Source: Ruminococcus sp. UNK.MGS-30
Lineage (GTDB): Bacteria > Bacillota > Clostridia > Oscillospirales > Ruminococcaceae
Reading direction: 5' to 3'
Assembly (NCBI GenBank): GCA_000980705.1
Contig: LBCK01000004.1
Location: 62,001-126,000 of the forward strand
Length of the DNA: 64,000 nucleotides
Part shown: piece by piece, positions 15,853 to 24,718 of the stretch
How positions within the stretch are numbered: the stretch's first letter is position 1
Layout of the letters: every line of letters begins with the position of its first letter
Notes under the pieces: model-generated
Databases searched by the model: none
What the model was told of the DNA's origin: nothing
The model's input: only the letters and a program-made list of their open reading frames with translations
Program-made: the position numbers and the translations under genes

Positions 15853-16266
15853 ATGATTCGTGAAATTGTAAAAGACACATTTTTCCTCAGCCAGAAATCC
15901 GAGCTGGCAACCAGACAGGATCTGCCCGTGGTACAGGACCTGTTGGATACCATTTGTGCGAACGCCGACCGCTGTGTAGGGATGGCGGCGAATATGATCG
16001 GGGAGCGGAAGACCATTCTGGCGGCACAGATCGGGAAAGACTATCTCGTCATGATAAATCCGAAGATCGTCGATCATTCCAAACAGTGCTACGAGACCGA
16101 AGAAAGCTGTCTGTCGCTGACGGGACAGCGTCCGGTCAAACGGTACAGTGTGATCGTGGTAGAATATCTGGATCGAAAGTTCAAACGGAAAAAGCAGACA
16201 TTCCGGGATTTTGAGGCGCAGATCATTCAGCACGAAATGGATCACTTTGAGGGCATCCTTATCTGA
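15853..16266 (+). CDS. def: Peptide deformylase-like protein
   Basis: 137 residues, shorter than typical deformylases (150-190). Motif 2 is EESCLSL (EGCLS-like) and motif 3 is QHEMDHFEGIL (HExxH), so the Cys and two His metal ligands and the catalytic Glu are there. Motif 1, normally GxGLAAPQ, reads GMAANMIG: the Gln that stabilises the formyl intermediate is Met. Such compact forms are common in clostridia and are annotated as deformylases, but activity on formyl-Met is less certain. The gene has its own promoter and terminator. Confidence 0.82.
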   Translation: MIREIVKDTFFLSQKSELATRQDLPVVQDLLDTICANADRCVGMAANMIGERKTILAAQIGKDYLVMINPKIVDHSKQCYETEESCLSLTGQRPVKRYSVIVVEYLDRKFKRKKQTFRDFEAQIIQHEMDHFEGILI

Positions 16267-16287
16267 TCGTCGTTTTCACCAAAACGC

Positions 16288-16325
16288 AAAAGGCAGCCGG
16301 GATTTTTTCCCAGCTGCCTTTTGTG
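16288..16325. terminator. Bidirectional terminator
   Basis: AAAAGGCAGC (16288-16297) pairs with GCTGCCTTTT (16313-16322). It separates the converging deformylase-like and GH31 genes. Confidence 0.88.
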
Positions 16326-16344
16326 TCGTATGCCTTTTGGACTT

Positions 16345-18330
16345 TTACTTTTCTATGACAGAAACGGTCAGACTGTCCTCCGGATTCGGGGAAGTGCCGT
16401 TGTCTGCGTACATCTCATAGCTGCATCCGGAATAGCCCAGGAGACGGACTGTGTTCCAGTCGGTTTCTGCGGTGTTCTTTGCCGCCTTTGCAAAAGGAAT
16501 CGCCTTTTGATTCCGGATAAAGAATACCAGTTCGTTCAGCTCTGCCGGAACATAGTGGTGACCCTTCGGCAGGATCTCTGTCTCGTAATCTTCGTCGGAA
16601 CGCATTCTGACCAGCATCATCTCTTCCGGCAGGTAAACATATCTGCCCTTTGCATTCTGCTTGTAGATGGGTGCGATCATCAGCTCATTGCCCAGAAGGA
16701 GCTGATCGTCCACCTGCTTGGCATCCGCATCGTCTGCAAAGTCGAAGGCGAGCGGACGGAACATCATCTCATCCTGCAGGGCAGCCTTTAAGAATTCGCT
16801 GTAGAGATACGGAACCAGGCTGTAGCGGATGCGGATCATGTTTCCGGCAGCGTCTGCGTTGCTGAAACGATAGAGTTCCTGTTCTCGTGTGCCGTCAGCC
16901 GAGTGGTTGCGGAACAGGGGCGTAAACAGGGAGTACTGCAGCCAGCGGAGCATCAGATCTTCTGTGGTGTCACAGCCGAATCCGCCGGTATCGCTGCCGG
17001 TGAAGAGGAAGCCTGCCATGTTCAGCGCCGGCAGCTGCTGCATGGACTGGAGAATGTGCGACCACCAGGACTTGTTGTCGCCCTGCCAGATGCCGCCGTA
17101 GCGGTGCGCACCCACATAGGAAGAACGGGAGAAGAACAGGGTACGCTTGTCCGGACAGATCTCACGCAGTGCCTCATTTGCAGAGCGTGTCATGTTCATG
17201 CCGTACAGGTTGTGTACCTCGCTGTGCTTGACCATCTGACCGTTGACGTTATGATAGAACTTGTCATAGTCGCCAATGTTGCCGTTCAGTCCGGCTACCA
17301 TTCCGGTGAAGGCAAAGTATTCGTCAATGCCCATGTTTCCGGCAGTCAGCTTTTCGATCTCGGCACAAGTGTCTGCCAGACGGTCTTCGGTGTAGAAAAT
17401 TGCCGGTTCGTTCATGTCGTTCCAGAAACCGTCAATGCCCTGTTCTGTCAGAACGGCATATTTTTTGCCGAACCAGTCTCTTGCCTCCGGCTGGAGGAAA
17501 TCCGGGAAGTGTACCCGACCCGGCCATACTGCGCCCACAAAATCGCCGCCTTCTGCATTTTTGCAGAAGTAATTTTTCTCCACGCCCTCTTCATAAACGC
17601 TGTAGCCGTCCTCGATCTTGACACCGGCATCAATGATGGGAACCAGATGGATGCCCTCTGCCTGCATATCGGCAGCCAGTCCCTTCAGATCCGGGAAACG
17701 CTCTTCATCCACGGTGAAGTCCTTGTAGCGCTCCATGTAGTCGATGTCCAGATAGATGCTGTCCAGGGGAATGCCGGCAGCCTTGTACTTTGCAGCGACT
17801 TCCCGGATATCTGCCTCATTTTTATAACCCCAGCGGCTCTGTCCGTAGCCGAATGCCCAGAGCGGCGGAATATAACTTCTGCCGATGATCCCACGGAACT
17901 GCTTGACGATATCCTTTTCGTTTTCACCGGTGATGATATAGACGGTGAGGTCATTTTTCGCCGCCTTGATCTGCATGGTGTCTCTCCGGGTATAGCCGAT
18001 GTCGAACTCCATCTTTCCGGGATAATCGAAAAATGCACCGAAAGTGACCTTGCCGCAGACAATGATAAAATTGTGCGAGCCGTAGAGCGAACGGGTGTCC
18101 TCGTGGTGGTTGGGGTTGTCATAGTTCCAGCTGACATACTGCCAGCCACGCTTGTTGATGCCCCGGATCTGTTCGCCCAGACCGTATACAATGTCGTCTT
18201 CCGCAAGCGTATAGGTAAAACTGCCCTGGTTGTCCGTTTCGAAAAACGGCAGGGGTTCTTTGGCGGTCTCGATCTCCTTTACCACAGCGTCGGTGGGGAA
18301 TGGGTGTCCGTATACATATTTTTGAATCAT
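16345..18330 (-). CDS. GH31 family alpha-glucosidase/alpha-xylosidase
   Basis: 661 residues from ATG 18328-18330 with GGAAG as ribosome site; upstream in-frame codons lack one. No signal peptide, so the enzyme acts in the cytoplasm. GH31 hallmarks are YGLGEQIRGINKRGWQYVSWNYD, the catalytic nucleophile region GIDGFWNDMNEPAIFY (Asp in WNDMNEP), the tryptophan-rich FARSSY-like FFSRSSYVGAHRYGGIWQGDN and the acid/base segment FTGSDTGGFGCDTTEDLMLRWLQ. It releases glucose (or xylose) from the non-reducing end of alpha-linked oligosaccharides. The divergent AraC regulator 130 bases away is the likely controller. Confidence 0.92.
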   Translation of the reverse strand: MIQKYVYGHPFPTDAVVKEIETAKEPLPFFETDNQGSFTYTLAEDDIVYGLGEQIRGINKRGWQYVSWNYDNPNHHEDTRSLYGSHNFIIVCGKVTFGAFFDYPGKMEFDIGYTRRDTMQIKAAKNDLTVYIITGENEKDIVKQFRGIIGRSYIPPLWAFGYGQSRWGYKNEADIREVAAKYKAAGIPLDSIYLDIDYMERYKDFTVDEERFPDLKGLAADMQAEGIHLVPIIDAGVKIEDGYSVYEEGVEKNYFCKNAEGGDFVGAVWPGRVHFPDFLQPEARDWFGKKYAVLTEQGIDGFWNDMNEPAIFYTEDRLADTCAEIEKLTAGNMGIDEYFAFTGMVAGLNGNIGDYDKFYHNVNGQMVKHSEVHNLYGMNMTRSANEALREICPDKRTLFFSRSSYVGAHRYGGIWQGDNKSWWSHILQSMQQLPALNMAGFLFTGSDTGGFGCDTTEDLMLRWLQYSLFTPLFRNHSADGTREQELYRFSNADAAGNMIRIRYSLVPYLYSEFLKAALQDEMMFRPLAFDFADDADAKQVDDQLLLGNELMIAPIYKQNAKGRYVYLPEEMMLVRMRSDEDYETEILPKGHHYVPAELNELVFFIRNQKAIPFAKAAKNTAETDWNTVRLLGYSGCSYEMYADNGTSPNPEDSLTVSVIEK

Positions 18331-18355
18331 AACAGCACTTCCTTTCAAAAGGTCA

Positions 18356-18384
18356 TTGCGTTTTTTCTTTCTATATGATATAAT
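18356..18384 (+). promoter_or_regulatory. Promoter of the AraC gene beside GH31
   Basis: TTGCGT at 18356-18361, 17-base spacer, TATAAT at 18379-18384. It has the same two hexamers as the promoter at 15792-15820. Confidence 0.7.
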
Positions 18385-18459
18385 ACAATAAAAAAGCACA
18401 AAAATCTATTGTTATTCTACGATATTCTGATACGATCCTATTTTATTGGAGGAGACGAT

Positions 18460-19320
18460 ATGAATTACAGAGAAAATCGGGTGCATAGCTCAAAGGTCAA
18501 GCCGTTCAGCTATTATCAGTGTATGATCCCGGACGAATTTGCCTATGCGCCCATGCACTGGCACAGCGAATTCGAGATCAACTTCGTCCGGGAGGGATTT
18601 GCCGAATTCAACTGCGGAGACGAAAAGTTTGTCTCTTCGGCAGGGGATATCATTGTCATACAGCCAAATGTGATGCACTCGGTCTATCCCTGTCCCGATG
18701 CGCACCAGGTCTATGACACGCTGGTGTTCAGCCACGAGATCTTCGGGCGCTCGGAAACGGACCGCTATATCAACGAGTGCATTAAGCCGCTGATGAACGG
18801 CAGTATGCGGATTCCCATGCACATTACCGCAGCGCATCACTACTATCACGAACTGGAAATGATGATGGAGAACATCTTTGCCTGCGCCAAAGGGGATGCG
18901 CCACAGCTGGATATGCTGATGCGCAGCGAATTGCTCCGGTTCTTCTGGCTGCTGGAAACGGAGTCGGAAGTGGATGCGAATTTTCATGAGCCAAGCGAAG
19001 TGATTCGACCGGCACTGGAATATATCAGCATCCATTTCCGGGAGAACATCACGATACGCCAGCTTGCGGCGGTGGTGCATCTGAGCGAAAGCTACTTTAT
19101 GAACCAGTTTCAGAAATATGTGGGATTCAGCGCCATAGAATACATTTCCCACTTCCGCATCAACCAGGCGTGCAAGCGTCTGACCAGCACAAAAGAGAGC
19201 GTCCTGGAAATTGCTTTCGACTGCGGATTCCGGAATATCTCCAACTTCAACCGGCAGTTCCGCAAAGTCGCCGGATGTTCACCCACGGAGTACCGCCGGA
19301 AGATGAAAAGTGCAGAATAA
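18460..19320 (+). CDS. AraC-family transcriptional regulator
   Basis: 286 residues from ATG 18460 with GGAGGAG in front. The N-terminal cupin-like sensor half contains MHWHSEFEINFVREGFAEF and GDIIVIQPNVMHSVYP. The C-terminal ~100 residues carry two helix-turn-helix motifs (ITIRQLAAVVHLSESYFMNQFQKYVG and SVLEIAFDCGFRNISNFNRQFRKVAGCSPTEYR). The arrangement is that of sugar-responsive activators such as RhaS-like proteins. It is divergent from the GH31 gene, so an alpha-glucoside may be its inducer, by inference. Confidence 0.9.
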   Translation: MNYRENRVHSSKVKPFSYYQCMIPDEFAYAPMHWHSEFEINFVREGFAEFNCGDEKFVSSAGDIIVIQPNVMHSVYPCPDAHQVYDTLVFSHEIFGRSETDRYINECIKPLMNGSMRIPMHITAAHHYYHELEMMMENIFACAKGDAPQLDMLMRSELLRFFWLLETESEVDANFHEPSEVIRPALEYISIHFRENITIRQLAAVVHLSESYFMNQFQKYVGFSAIEYISHFRINQACKRLTSTKESVLEIAFDCGFRNISNFNRQFRKVAGCSPTEYRRKMKSAE

Positions 19321-19334
19321 AAAGTACAGTATCG

Positions 19335-19370
19335 AAAAAAGCGTACCATATACATTGGTACGCTTTTTGT
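19335..19370. terminator. Bidirectional terminator
   Basis: AAAAAAGCGTACCA (19335-19348) pairs with TGGTACGCTTTTT (19356-19368). Confidence 0.9.
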
Positions 19371-19375
19371 ATGGT

Positions 19376-19843
19376 TTATTGTGTTGTGTCTCTGCTGCAA
19401 AGTGTCACGCTGCCGGAAAAGTCTGCATATTCCACAGACAGATACCAGTCGCCGCCGGCGCCGCAGATGCTTTCTGCAATATTGCCGCTGCTGTTGGGCG
19501 TCAGCCGGATCTCCTTGCTGCCGTTTTTCAGCAGAATTTGTACAAATCCGGCTTGACAGGAGACAGAACCCGTGATCTCCAGCCGGCGTGTCTGCAAACC
19601 GCATCCGCCAAAGACCACATCCTTGCCCCGTGCCTTTTCACAGGAGGCGGCATATGCGCCGGTACAGTCGTCTCTGCCGGGCGTGCGCACGCCGATCAGC
19701 GCAGCATCCGGTGTGGGTGTCAGCGTCCCCATGGCGGAGATCACCTTTTCATAGCCGCTGAGGATGCCGCTTTTCACACTGCATCCGGCGGTACACAGCA
19801 GGACCGGCAAGAGCAGCAGTGCTGCGATTTTGCTGCATTTCAT
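19376..19843 (-). CDS. Small lipoprotein of the Bce-type operon
   Basis: 155 residues with a lipoprotein signal MKCSKIAALLLLPVLLCTAGC: hydrophobic core followed by a lipobox ending in Cys21, so it should be lipid-anchored on the outer face of the membrane. The mature part has several further cysteines and a beta-rich look (ITGSVSCQAGFVQILLKNGSKEIRLTP). No family was recognised. Its ATG overlaps the stop of the small membrane protein upstream by 4 bases and it is last in the ABC transporter operon, so it probably assists that transporter at the cell surface. Confidence 0.75.
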   Translation of the reverse strand: MKCSKIAALLLLPVLLCTAGCSVKSGILSGYEKVISAMGTLTPTPDAALIGVRTPGRDDCTGAYAASCEKARGKDVVFGGCGLQTRRLEITGSVSCQAGFVQILLKNGSKEIRLTPNSSGNIAESICGAGGDWYLSVEYADFSGSVTLCSRDTTQ

Positions 19844-19977
19844 TGGACATCGCTCCTTTCCAGCAGCCAGTTCATGATTTTCCAGATCAGTCCGGCAATG
19901 CCCAGGAACACTGCCAGCGGTACAGCCACGATTGCCAGCAGGGTCAGTCCCAGAGCAAGCACGATTCGCTGCCGCAT
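19840..19977 (-). CDS. 45-residue single-pass membrane protein
   Basis: ATG at 19975-19977 overlaps the stop of the permease gene by one base, and its own stop overlaps the ATG of the lipoprotein gene. The peptide MRQRIVLALGLTLLAIVAVP continues as one hydrophobic helix and ends in an amphipathic WKIMNWLLERSDVQ. Coupling on both sides makes it very likely a real gene, although it is too short for most gene finders. It may be a small subunit of the ABC transporter. Confidence 0.65.
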   Translation of the reverse strand: MRQRIVLALGLTLLAIVAVPLAVFLGIAGLIWKIMNWLLERSDVQ

Positions 19978-22010
19978 TATTTCACCAGCTGGTAATAGCT
20001 GCGGGAGGTCGCCTTGTACATCACGGCATACAGCACGCCAAAGATCAGATAGCTGCCCACAGTCACGCCCACCAGCAGCGGTGTATTGGATAAGCCGAAC
20101 ATGAGCAGCAGCTTTTGGATCAGCGGAAATGCAAAGCAAAGATGTACGCCGGATGCCAGCAGCGGCGCCGCAAAGACGGTCAGTATCTGAGAATTGATGC
20201 TCTTTTTGATCTCTTTTCGAGTCATGCCCACTTTTTGCAGGATCTCGAAACGTGCCGCATCTTCATAGCCCTCGGAGATCTGCTTGTAGTACATAATCAG
20301 CACCGTGCCGAACAGGAATACCACGCTCAGCAGGATTCCCAGAAACAGCAGTCCGCCGAACAGGGAATAGAAACTGTACCGCTGTGTCTCCAAGCCTTTG
20401 ATCTCATAATAGAAGTTCGGATGAGTTTCAGAACCTTCCGCAAACTGGTCGTACAGCTGTTTGGTCAGTTCGATCTGGGTATCGGCATTGCAGTCCAGAT
20501 CAAATCCCAGCCAGGTCTGATAGCTGGACGCCATTTCTTCGCCGTAGACAGAATACTGATACTCATAGAGCCGGCTCATGGTTTCACCGTCCGGAACCAC
20601 CAGGTACATGGTCGGATAGGTCGCAATGGCATTGTCGCCGCTTTCAAGAAAGTCAGGGACCTGCTTCCTGATATGAAATTGGAACTGGTCATCGATATTC
20701 AGGGAATCTCCGCTGAACGTTCCGCGGAACATACACAACAGCACTTCGTTTTCGCCCAGTGTTTCCGTTGTGCCGGTGATTTTTTCATAGGTGTCCAGTG
20801 TCACGAAATTCAGCATGACCAGTTTGTCGATGCTCTCCGCATACTGAGTGCCGCTGACTTCTGTGTACTGTTTTACCGAAATGTCGCCGCCCTGCCTTAA
20901 CGCCGCGAAATTCAAATTGTTGTAGGCGAGTTCGTTTTTTCTGGTCTGGTGTGATGCCTGCAATACGGCATCCACCTGCTGTTCAATGTACGAGGCAGCC
21001 TCCATACTCTGGTCATAGTCCTTGGTGAGAATGCCGACTTCGATATCTCTGGGATAGCGTGTGTGCAGGCTGTCATCCTCGCCGATGCGCAGGCAGAGGG
21101 AAGAGGAGATCATCACCAGCACGCCGGTGGAGAGGATGCAGATGGATGCCAGGCTTGCGCCGTTGCGTTTCATGCGATAGGACATGGAGGAAACGGAAAT
21201 GAAATGGTTCAGCTTATAGTAATACTTTTTGTTTTTCTGGAGCATCTTGCACAGCGCCACAGAGCCGCAGATGAACAGCAGGTAGGAACCGATGATGACC
21301 AGAACGATCGCCACGAACAGCACCAGCAGCGCCTGTACCGGTTCTCTGGTGGTCACTGCCAGGTAATATGCGGTACCCAGAAGTACCACGCCGATCAGTG
21401 CCAGTATCCAGCGTGCCTTCGGCGGCTTTTCGCCGGTCTTTTCCCCGTGGAGCAGTTCCACCGGCTTTGCCACATGGATCTGTCCCAGGGAATACAGCAG
21501 GATCAGCACAAAGGACAGCACAGTCAGAATCAGTGTGTTTCGCACCGCATAGGGTTCAATGACAAATACCAGAGAGGCTTGATTGGACAGCATTTTTGCC
21601 GCACAGAGTTCTGCCAGCTTAGAAAGCAGGATACCCATGCCCAGACCGCCTGCTGCGGAGACAACGAGCAGCATGAAATTCTGCCACAGAAGAATACGGG
21701 CGATGTTGCTTTTTCCCATGCCAAGGATGTTGTAAAGTCCGAACTCGGTTTTCCGGCGGCGCATCAGAAAGGAATTCATGTAAAACAGAAAGATCACCAC
21801 GAAAAATGCCACCACAGGCACGCCCCAGGACAGGATCATCTGCATATCGTCGCCGCCACGCATCTGCTTGACGGATTTGTTGTAGGTGAGATAGGACACG
21901 ATGTAAAACATCATGACCAGACCGATGCTGGTCAACAGGAACGGCACATAGGTTTTCTTGTTTTTGCTGATGCCGTGCCATGCCAGTTTCGGATACAGAT
22001 TCATTTTCAT
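19977..22010 (-). CDS. BceB/FtsX-type ABC transporter permease
   Basis: 677 residues with about ten transmembrane segments: three near the N-terminus, a pair around 200-260, and the last group at the C-terminus. A large extracytoplasmic domain (about 300-550) lies between. The opening NLYPKLAWHGISKNKKTYVPFLLTSIG and the segment MNSFLMRRRKTEFGLYNILGMGKSNIARIL are typical of BceB-like permeases that bind antimicrobial peptides such as bacitracin. Partner ATPase directly upstream (overlap of 4 bases), kinase and response regulator next door. Confers detoxification and serves as sensor for the kinase. Confidence 0.88.
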   Translation of the reverse strand: MKMNLYPKLAWHGISKNKKTYVPFLLTSIGLVMMFYIVSYLTYNKSVKQMRGGDDMQMILSWGVPVVAFFVVIFLFYMNSFLMRRRKTEFGLYNILGMGKSNIARILLWQNFMLLVVSAAGGLGMGILLSKLAELCAAKMLSNQASLVFVIEPYAVRNTLILTVLSFVLILLYSLGQIHVAKPVELLHGEKTGEKPPKARWILALIGVVLLGTAYYLAVTTREPVQALLVLFVAIVLVIIGSYLLFICGSVALCKMLQKNKKYYYKLNHFISVSSMSYRMKRNGASLASICILSTGVLVMISSSLCLRIGEDDSLHTRYPRDIEVGILTKDYDQSMEAASYIEQQVDAVLQASHQTRKNELAYNNLNFAALRQGGDISVKQYTEVSGTQYAESIDKLVMLNFVTLDTYEKITGTTETLGENEVLLCMFRGTFSGDSLNIDDQFQFHIRKQVPDFLESGDNAIATYPTMYLVVPDGETMSRLYEYQYSVYGEEMASSYQTWLGFDLDCNADTQIELTKQLYDQFAEGSETHPNFYYEIKGLETQRYSFYSLFGGLLFLGILLSVVFLFGTVLIMYYKQISEGYEDAARFEILQKVGMTRKEIKKSINSQILTVFAAPLLASGVHLCFAFPLIQKLLLMFGLSNTPLLVGVTVGSYLIFGVLYAVMYKATSRSYYQLVK

Positions 22011-22771
22011 CGAACCTCACCTCCGGTCGTCAGCAGGGTAAGGGTGTCGGAAATCCGCTGGTAGAACTGCTGGTTGGTATCGTTGCCCCGGTACAGCTGG
22101 TGGAACACCTCGCCGTCCTTGATGAACATGACACGTCCGGCGCTGGATGCCGCCTTGGTGGAGTGGGTCACCATGACGATGGTCTGCCCGGATTGGTGAA
22201 TGGCAGAAAACAGGGACAGCAGTTCGTCTGTGGAACGGGAATCCAATGCGCCGGTCGGTTCGTCTGCCAGGATCAGACGTGGGTTGGTGATAAGCGCCCG
22301 TGCCACGGCGGCACGCTGTTTCTGACCGCCGGATACCTCATAGGGAAATTTTTGCAGCAGTTCTGTAATGCCCAGCTGCTGCGCAATGGGTGCGAGCCGG
22401 CGCTGCATCTCCGCATAAGGCGTTCCGGTCAGCACCAGCGGCAGATAGATGTTGTCCTCCAGGGAAAAGGTGTCCAGCAGGTTGAAGTCCTGGAACACAA
22501 AGCCCAGGTTGTCCCGGCGAAATGCGGCGATCTGTGACTCCTTGATCTGCGTCAAATCCTTTCCGTCCAGCAGGACTGTGCCGCCGGTCGGCTTATCCAG
22601 AGCCGCCAGGATGTTCAGCAGGGTGGTCTTTCCCGAACCGGATTCTCCCATGATCGCCGTATATTCGCCCTGTTCCACCGTAAAGGAAACATTCCGCAGT
22701 GCCTCGACCTGGTTTCCGCCGAAACGTGTGGTATAAACCTTTTTCAGATGTGATACTTCCAGCATTGCCAT
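22007..22771 (-). CDS. BceA-type ABC transporter ATPase
   Basis: 254 residues from ATG 22769-22771 behind GGAGG. Walker A GESGSGKTTLLN, Q-loop VFQDFNLLDTFS, signature VSGGQKQRAAVARAL, Walker B LILADEPTGALD and the H-loop MVTHS are complete. The sequence is that of the LolD/MacB/BceA subfamily that drives peptide-detoxifying or lipid-targeting permeases. It heads the ATPase-permease-small protein-lipoprotein operon. Confidence 0.93.
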   Translation of the reverse strand: MAMLEVSHLKKVYTTRFGGNQVEALRNVSFTVEQGEYTAIMGESGSGKTTLLNILAALDKPTGGTVLLDGKDLTQIKESQIAAFRRDNLGFVFQDFNLLDTFSLEDNIYLPLVLTGTPYAEMQRRLAPIAQQLGITELLQKFPYEVSGGQKQRAAVARALITNPRLILADEPTGALDSRSTDELLSLFSAIHQSGQTIVMVTHSTKAASSAGRVMFIKDGEVFHQLYRGNDTNQQFYQRISDTLTLLTTGGEVR

Positions 22772-22807
22772 TGCAATGACCTCCTTCAATATTTTGTTGA
22801 CAATGAT

Positions 22808-22861
22808 ATTATACCACAAGCGGGAAATGCGCCGCCATGGATTTGGCTTACATTTCCCGCT
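22808..22861 (-). promoter_or_regulatory. Promoter and inverted repeat upstream of the BceA-type gene
   Basis: Minus-strand TATAAT (complement 22808-22813) lies directly downstream of an 11-base perfect inverted repeat, AGCGGGAAATG (22819-22829) and CATTTCCCGCT (22851-22861), with a 21-base spacer. There is no good -35 hexamer, which fits activation by a response regulator bound to the repeat. It could also be an RNA hairpin terminating the kinase transcript, but no T-run follows. Confidence 0.6.
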
Positions 22862-22905
22862 GAAGTCTTACATTTTTGTCACACTGCTGTGTTTCGGTGC
22901 TGCCT

Positions 22906-23898
22906 TTATTCGATCATGCGTGATTCCCGGAACATTCCGATGCGGATGGTTGTCCCCTGGTCGGTCTGGGACTGCGCTGTGATCGTGTGGTTCAGATTTC
23001 TGCAGATACGCCTGCACAGATACAGTCCGATGCCGCTGGCTTTTTTGTCCGTTCTGCCGTTGCATCCGGTAAAGCCCTTTTCAAAAATGCGTGGCAGATC
23101 TTCTGCGGCAATGCCGATGCCGGTGTCCCGGATGCAGAGCGTTTTCGGCGATTCCAGGAAAATGGAGATCGTGCCGCCGGAGGGTGTGTATTTCAGCGCA
23201 TTGGACAACACCTGTTCCAGTACAAACAGCAGCCATTTTTCGTCTGTCAGCACCTCGCAGTTCAGCGGCTCGTATTCCAGACGAATCTTCCGGTGGATGA
23301 ACTGGGAGGAAAAACGGCGCACCGCCTGCCGGACAATATTGTCCAGGTCGTATTTGGCGAAGAGATAGTCCGTGAAGTCGGAATCCAGACGGAGATAGCA
23401 CAGCACCATTTCCACATACTGTTCGATGCGCTGCAAGTCATCCAGCAAGGCACGGTTTTCCGGTGAATGCTCCGCCTGTAAGTGCAGCTGCATGGCTGTG
23501 ATAGGCGTTTTCATCTGATGTGTCCAGGCAGTGTAGTACTCCATCATATCGCTGCACCGCACCTGCCACGCCTGCGCCTGTTCCTGCTGTTTCTGAAAAA
23601 GGCGTTTCAGAAGTTCCTGGTATGCCTGTTCTTTGCAGTCCTGGGGCTGGGGGAGATGCTGTATGGTCACAGTGATCTCCTGCTGCATTTTCTGGAGCAT
23701 ACGGCATCGCTTGCAATAGCGGATAAAGCTTGCCAGAAACAGCGCCAGACAGATGACGGCGGAAAGCACGGCGCTGTACAGCACGGCGCCGACCGGCAGG
23801 TCATACAGGGAGAAAATCAAAACAAACACAATGCTGCACAGCACAAATGCAAGAATGCCGTTCTGATGCAGCTTGAAAAAACTCCGGAATATTTTCAT
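22906..23898 (-). CDS. BceS-like intramembrane-sensing histidine kinase
   Basis: 330 residues. Two transmembrane helices near the N-terminus (about 12-34 and 38-58) are separated by only a few residues, so there is no external sensor domain, as in BceS-type kinases that sense through their ABC partner. The H-box is WTHQMKTPITAMQLHL (His in the MEYYTAWTHQMKTP context), followed by N-box NALKYTP, G1 RDTGIGIAAEDLPRIFEKGFTG and G2 KASGIGLYLCR. It signals peptide attack to the response regulator encoded 12 bases upstream. Confidence 0.9.
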   Translation of the reverse strand: MKIFRSFFKLHQNGILAFVLCSIVFVLIFSLYDLPVGAVLYSAVLSAVICLALFLASFIRYCKRCRMLQKMQQEITVTIQHLPQPQDCKEQAYQELLKRLFQKQQEQAQAWQVRCSDMMEYYTAWTHQMKTPITAMQLHLQAEHSPENRALLDDLQRIEQYVEMVLCYLRLDSDFTDYLFAKYDLDNIVRQAVRRFSSQFIHRKIRLEYEPLNCEVLTDEKWLLFVLEQVLSNALKYTPSGGTISIFLESPKTLCIRDTGIGIAAEDLPRIFEKGFTGCNGRTDKKASGIGLYLCRRICRNLNHTITAQSQTDQGTTIRIGMFRESRMIE

Positions 23899-23910
23899 GG
23901 GTCACAGCTC

Positions 23911-24585
23911 CTATTCTACCAGGTATCCCATGCCGACTTTGGTGCGGATAAAGTCGTGCAGCCCTGCCTTGTCCAGTTTTTTCCGCAGGCGGTTCACGTT
24001 GACGGTGAGGGTGTTTTCGTCTACAAAGCTGTCCGTTGCCCAGAGCCGTTCCATCAGCGTCTCCCGGCTGACGACCTTGCCCTTCTGCTCCATGAGCGCC
24101 TGGAGAATCCGGTATTCGTTTTTGGTCAGATCGATGCGCTCGCCGTGATAGGTGAGGACGGCATCGGCGGTGTTCAGAATGGCATCCCGGTGTTCCAGGA
24201 GTGAGACCTGTCCGCCGAAGTCATAGGTGCGCCGCAGCAGCGCCTGGATCTTCGCCAGCAGGACATTCCAGTCAAAGGGCTTGGGGATGAAATCGTCACC
24301 GCCCATGTTCATTGCCATGATGAGGTTCATGTTGTCCGATGCGGAAGAGAGAAAGATGATGGGAACTTCGGAGACACGGCGTATCTCCCGGCACCAGTGG
24401 TAGCCGTCGTAGCAGGGCAGCATAATGTCCATCAGAACCAGATGGGGATCGAATGCGGTGAATTCGCCCAGAACGCCACGAAAATTCTGCACCACACGAA
24501 CCTCAAAGTTCCATTGTTCCAGCTGGTGCTGAAGTCCCTCTGCAATGCTGCGGTCATCCTCCACCAGAAAAATGCGGTATGTCAT
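23911..24585 (-). CDS. BceR-like OmpR-family response regulator
   Basis: 224 residues. The receiver domain (1-120) has the acidic pair EDD, the phospho-Asp in LVLMDIMLPCYDGYHW and Lys in FIPKPFDWN. The OmpR/PhoB winged helix (130-222) ends with VDENTLTVNVNRLRKKL and VGMGYLVE. It should bind the inverted repeat upstream of the ATPase gene and activate the transporter. It heads the regulator-kinase pair, with its own promoter. Confidence 0.92.
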   Translation of the reverse strand: MTYRIFLVEDDRSIAEGLQHQLEQWNFEVRVVQNFRGVLGEFTAFDPHLVLMDIMLPCYDGYHWCREIRRVSEVPIIFLSSASDNMNLIMAMNMGGDDFIPKPFDWNVLLAKIQALLRRTYDFGGQVSLLEHRDAILNTADAVLTYHGERIDLTKNEYRILQALMEQKGKVVSRETLMERLWATDSFVDENTLTVNVNRLRKKLDKAGLHDFIRTKVGMGYLVE

Positions 24586-24623
24586 GGAAACACCCTCCTG
24601 TTCAGTGTCGTTGTCTGCAACCT

Positions 24624-24652
24624 ATTATACCATGATTCCGGCGGCTTGGCAA
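24624..24652 (-). promoter_or_regulatory. Promoter of the BceRS-like genes
   Basis: Minus-strand TTGCCA (complement 24647-24652), 17-base spacer, TATAAT (complement 24624-24629). Confidence 0.75.
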
Positions 24653-24668
24653 GGCGGCAGGTTTTTTC

Positions 24669-24697
24669 TTGCTTTTTGGCAAAATTTGTGGTATGAT
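24669..24697 (+). promoter_or_regulatory. Promoter of the agr operon
   Basis: TTGCTT at 24669-24674, 17-base spacer, TATGAT at 24692-24697. It is back to back with the BceR promoter, so the two signalling loci share about 130 bases of control region. Confidence 0.65.
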
Positions 24698-24718
24698 GAT
24701 ACCGGGAGGCGAATGTGT

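Noticed and set aside
13259..15880. 873-codon minus-strand frame across ptsH, ppa and ptsI
   Set aside because: Shadow of three well-conserved plus-strand genes; the composition is that of reversed codons.
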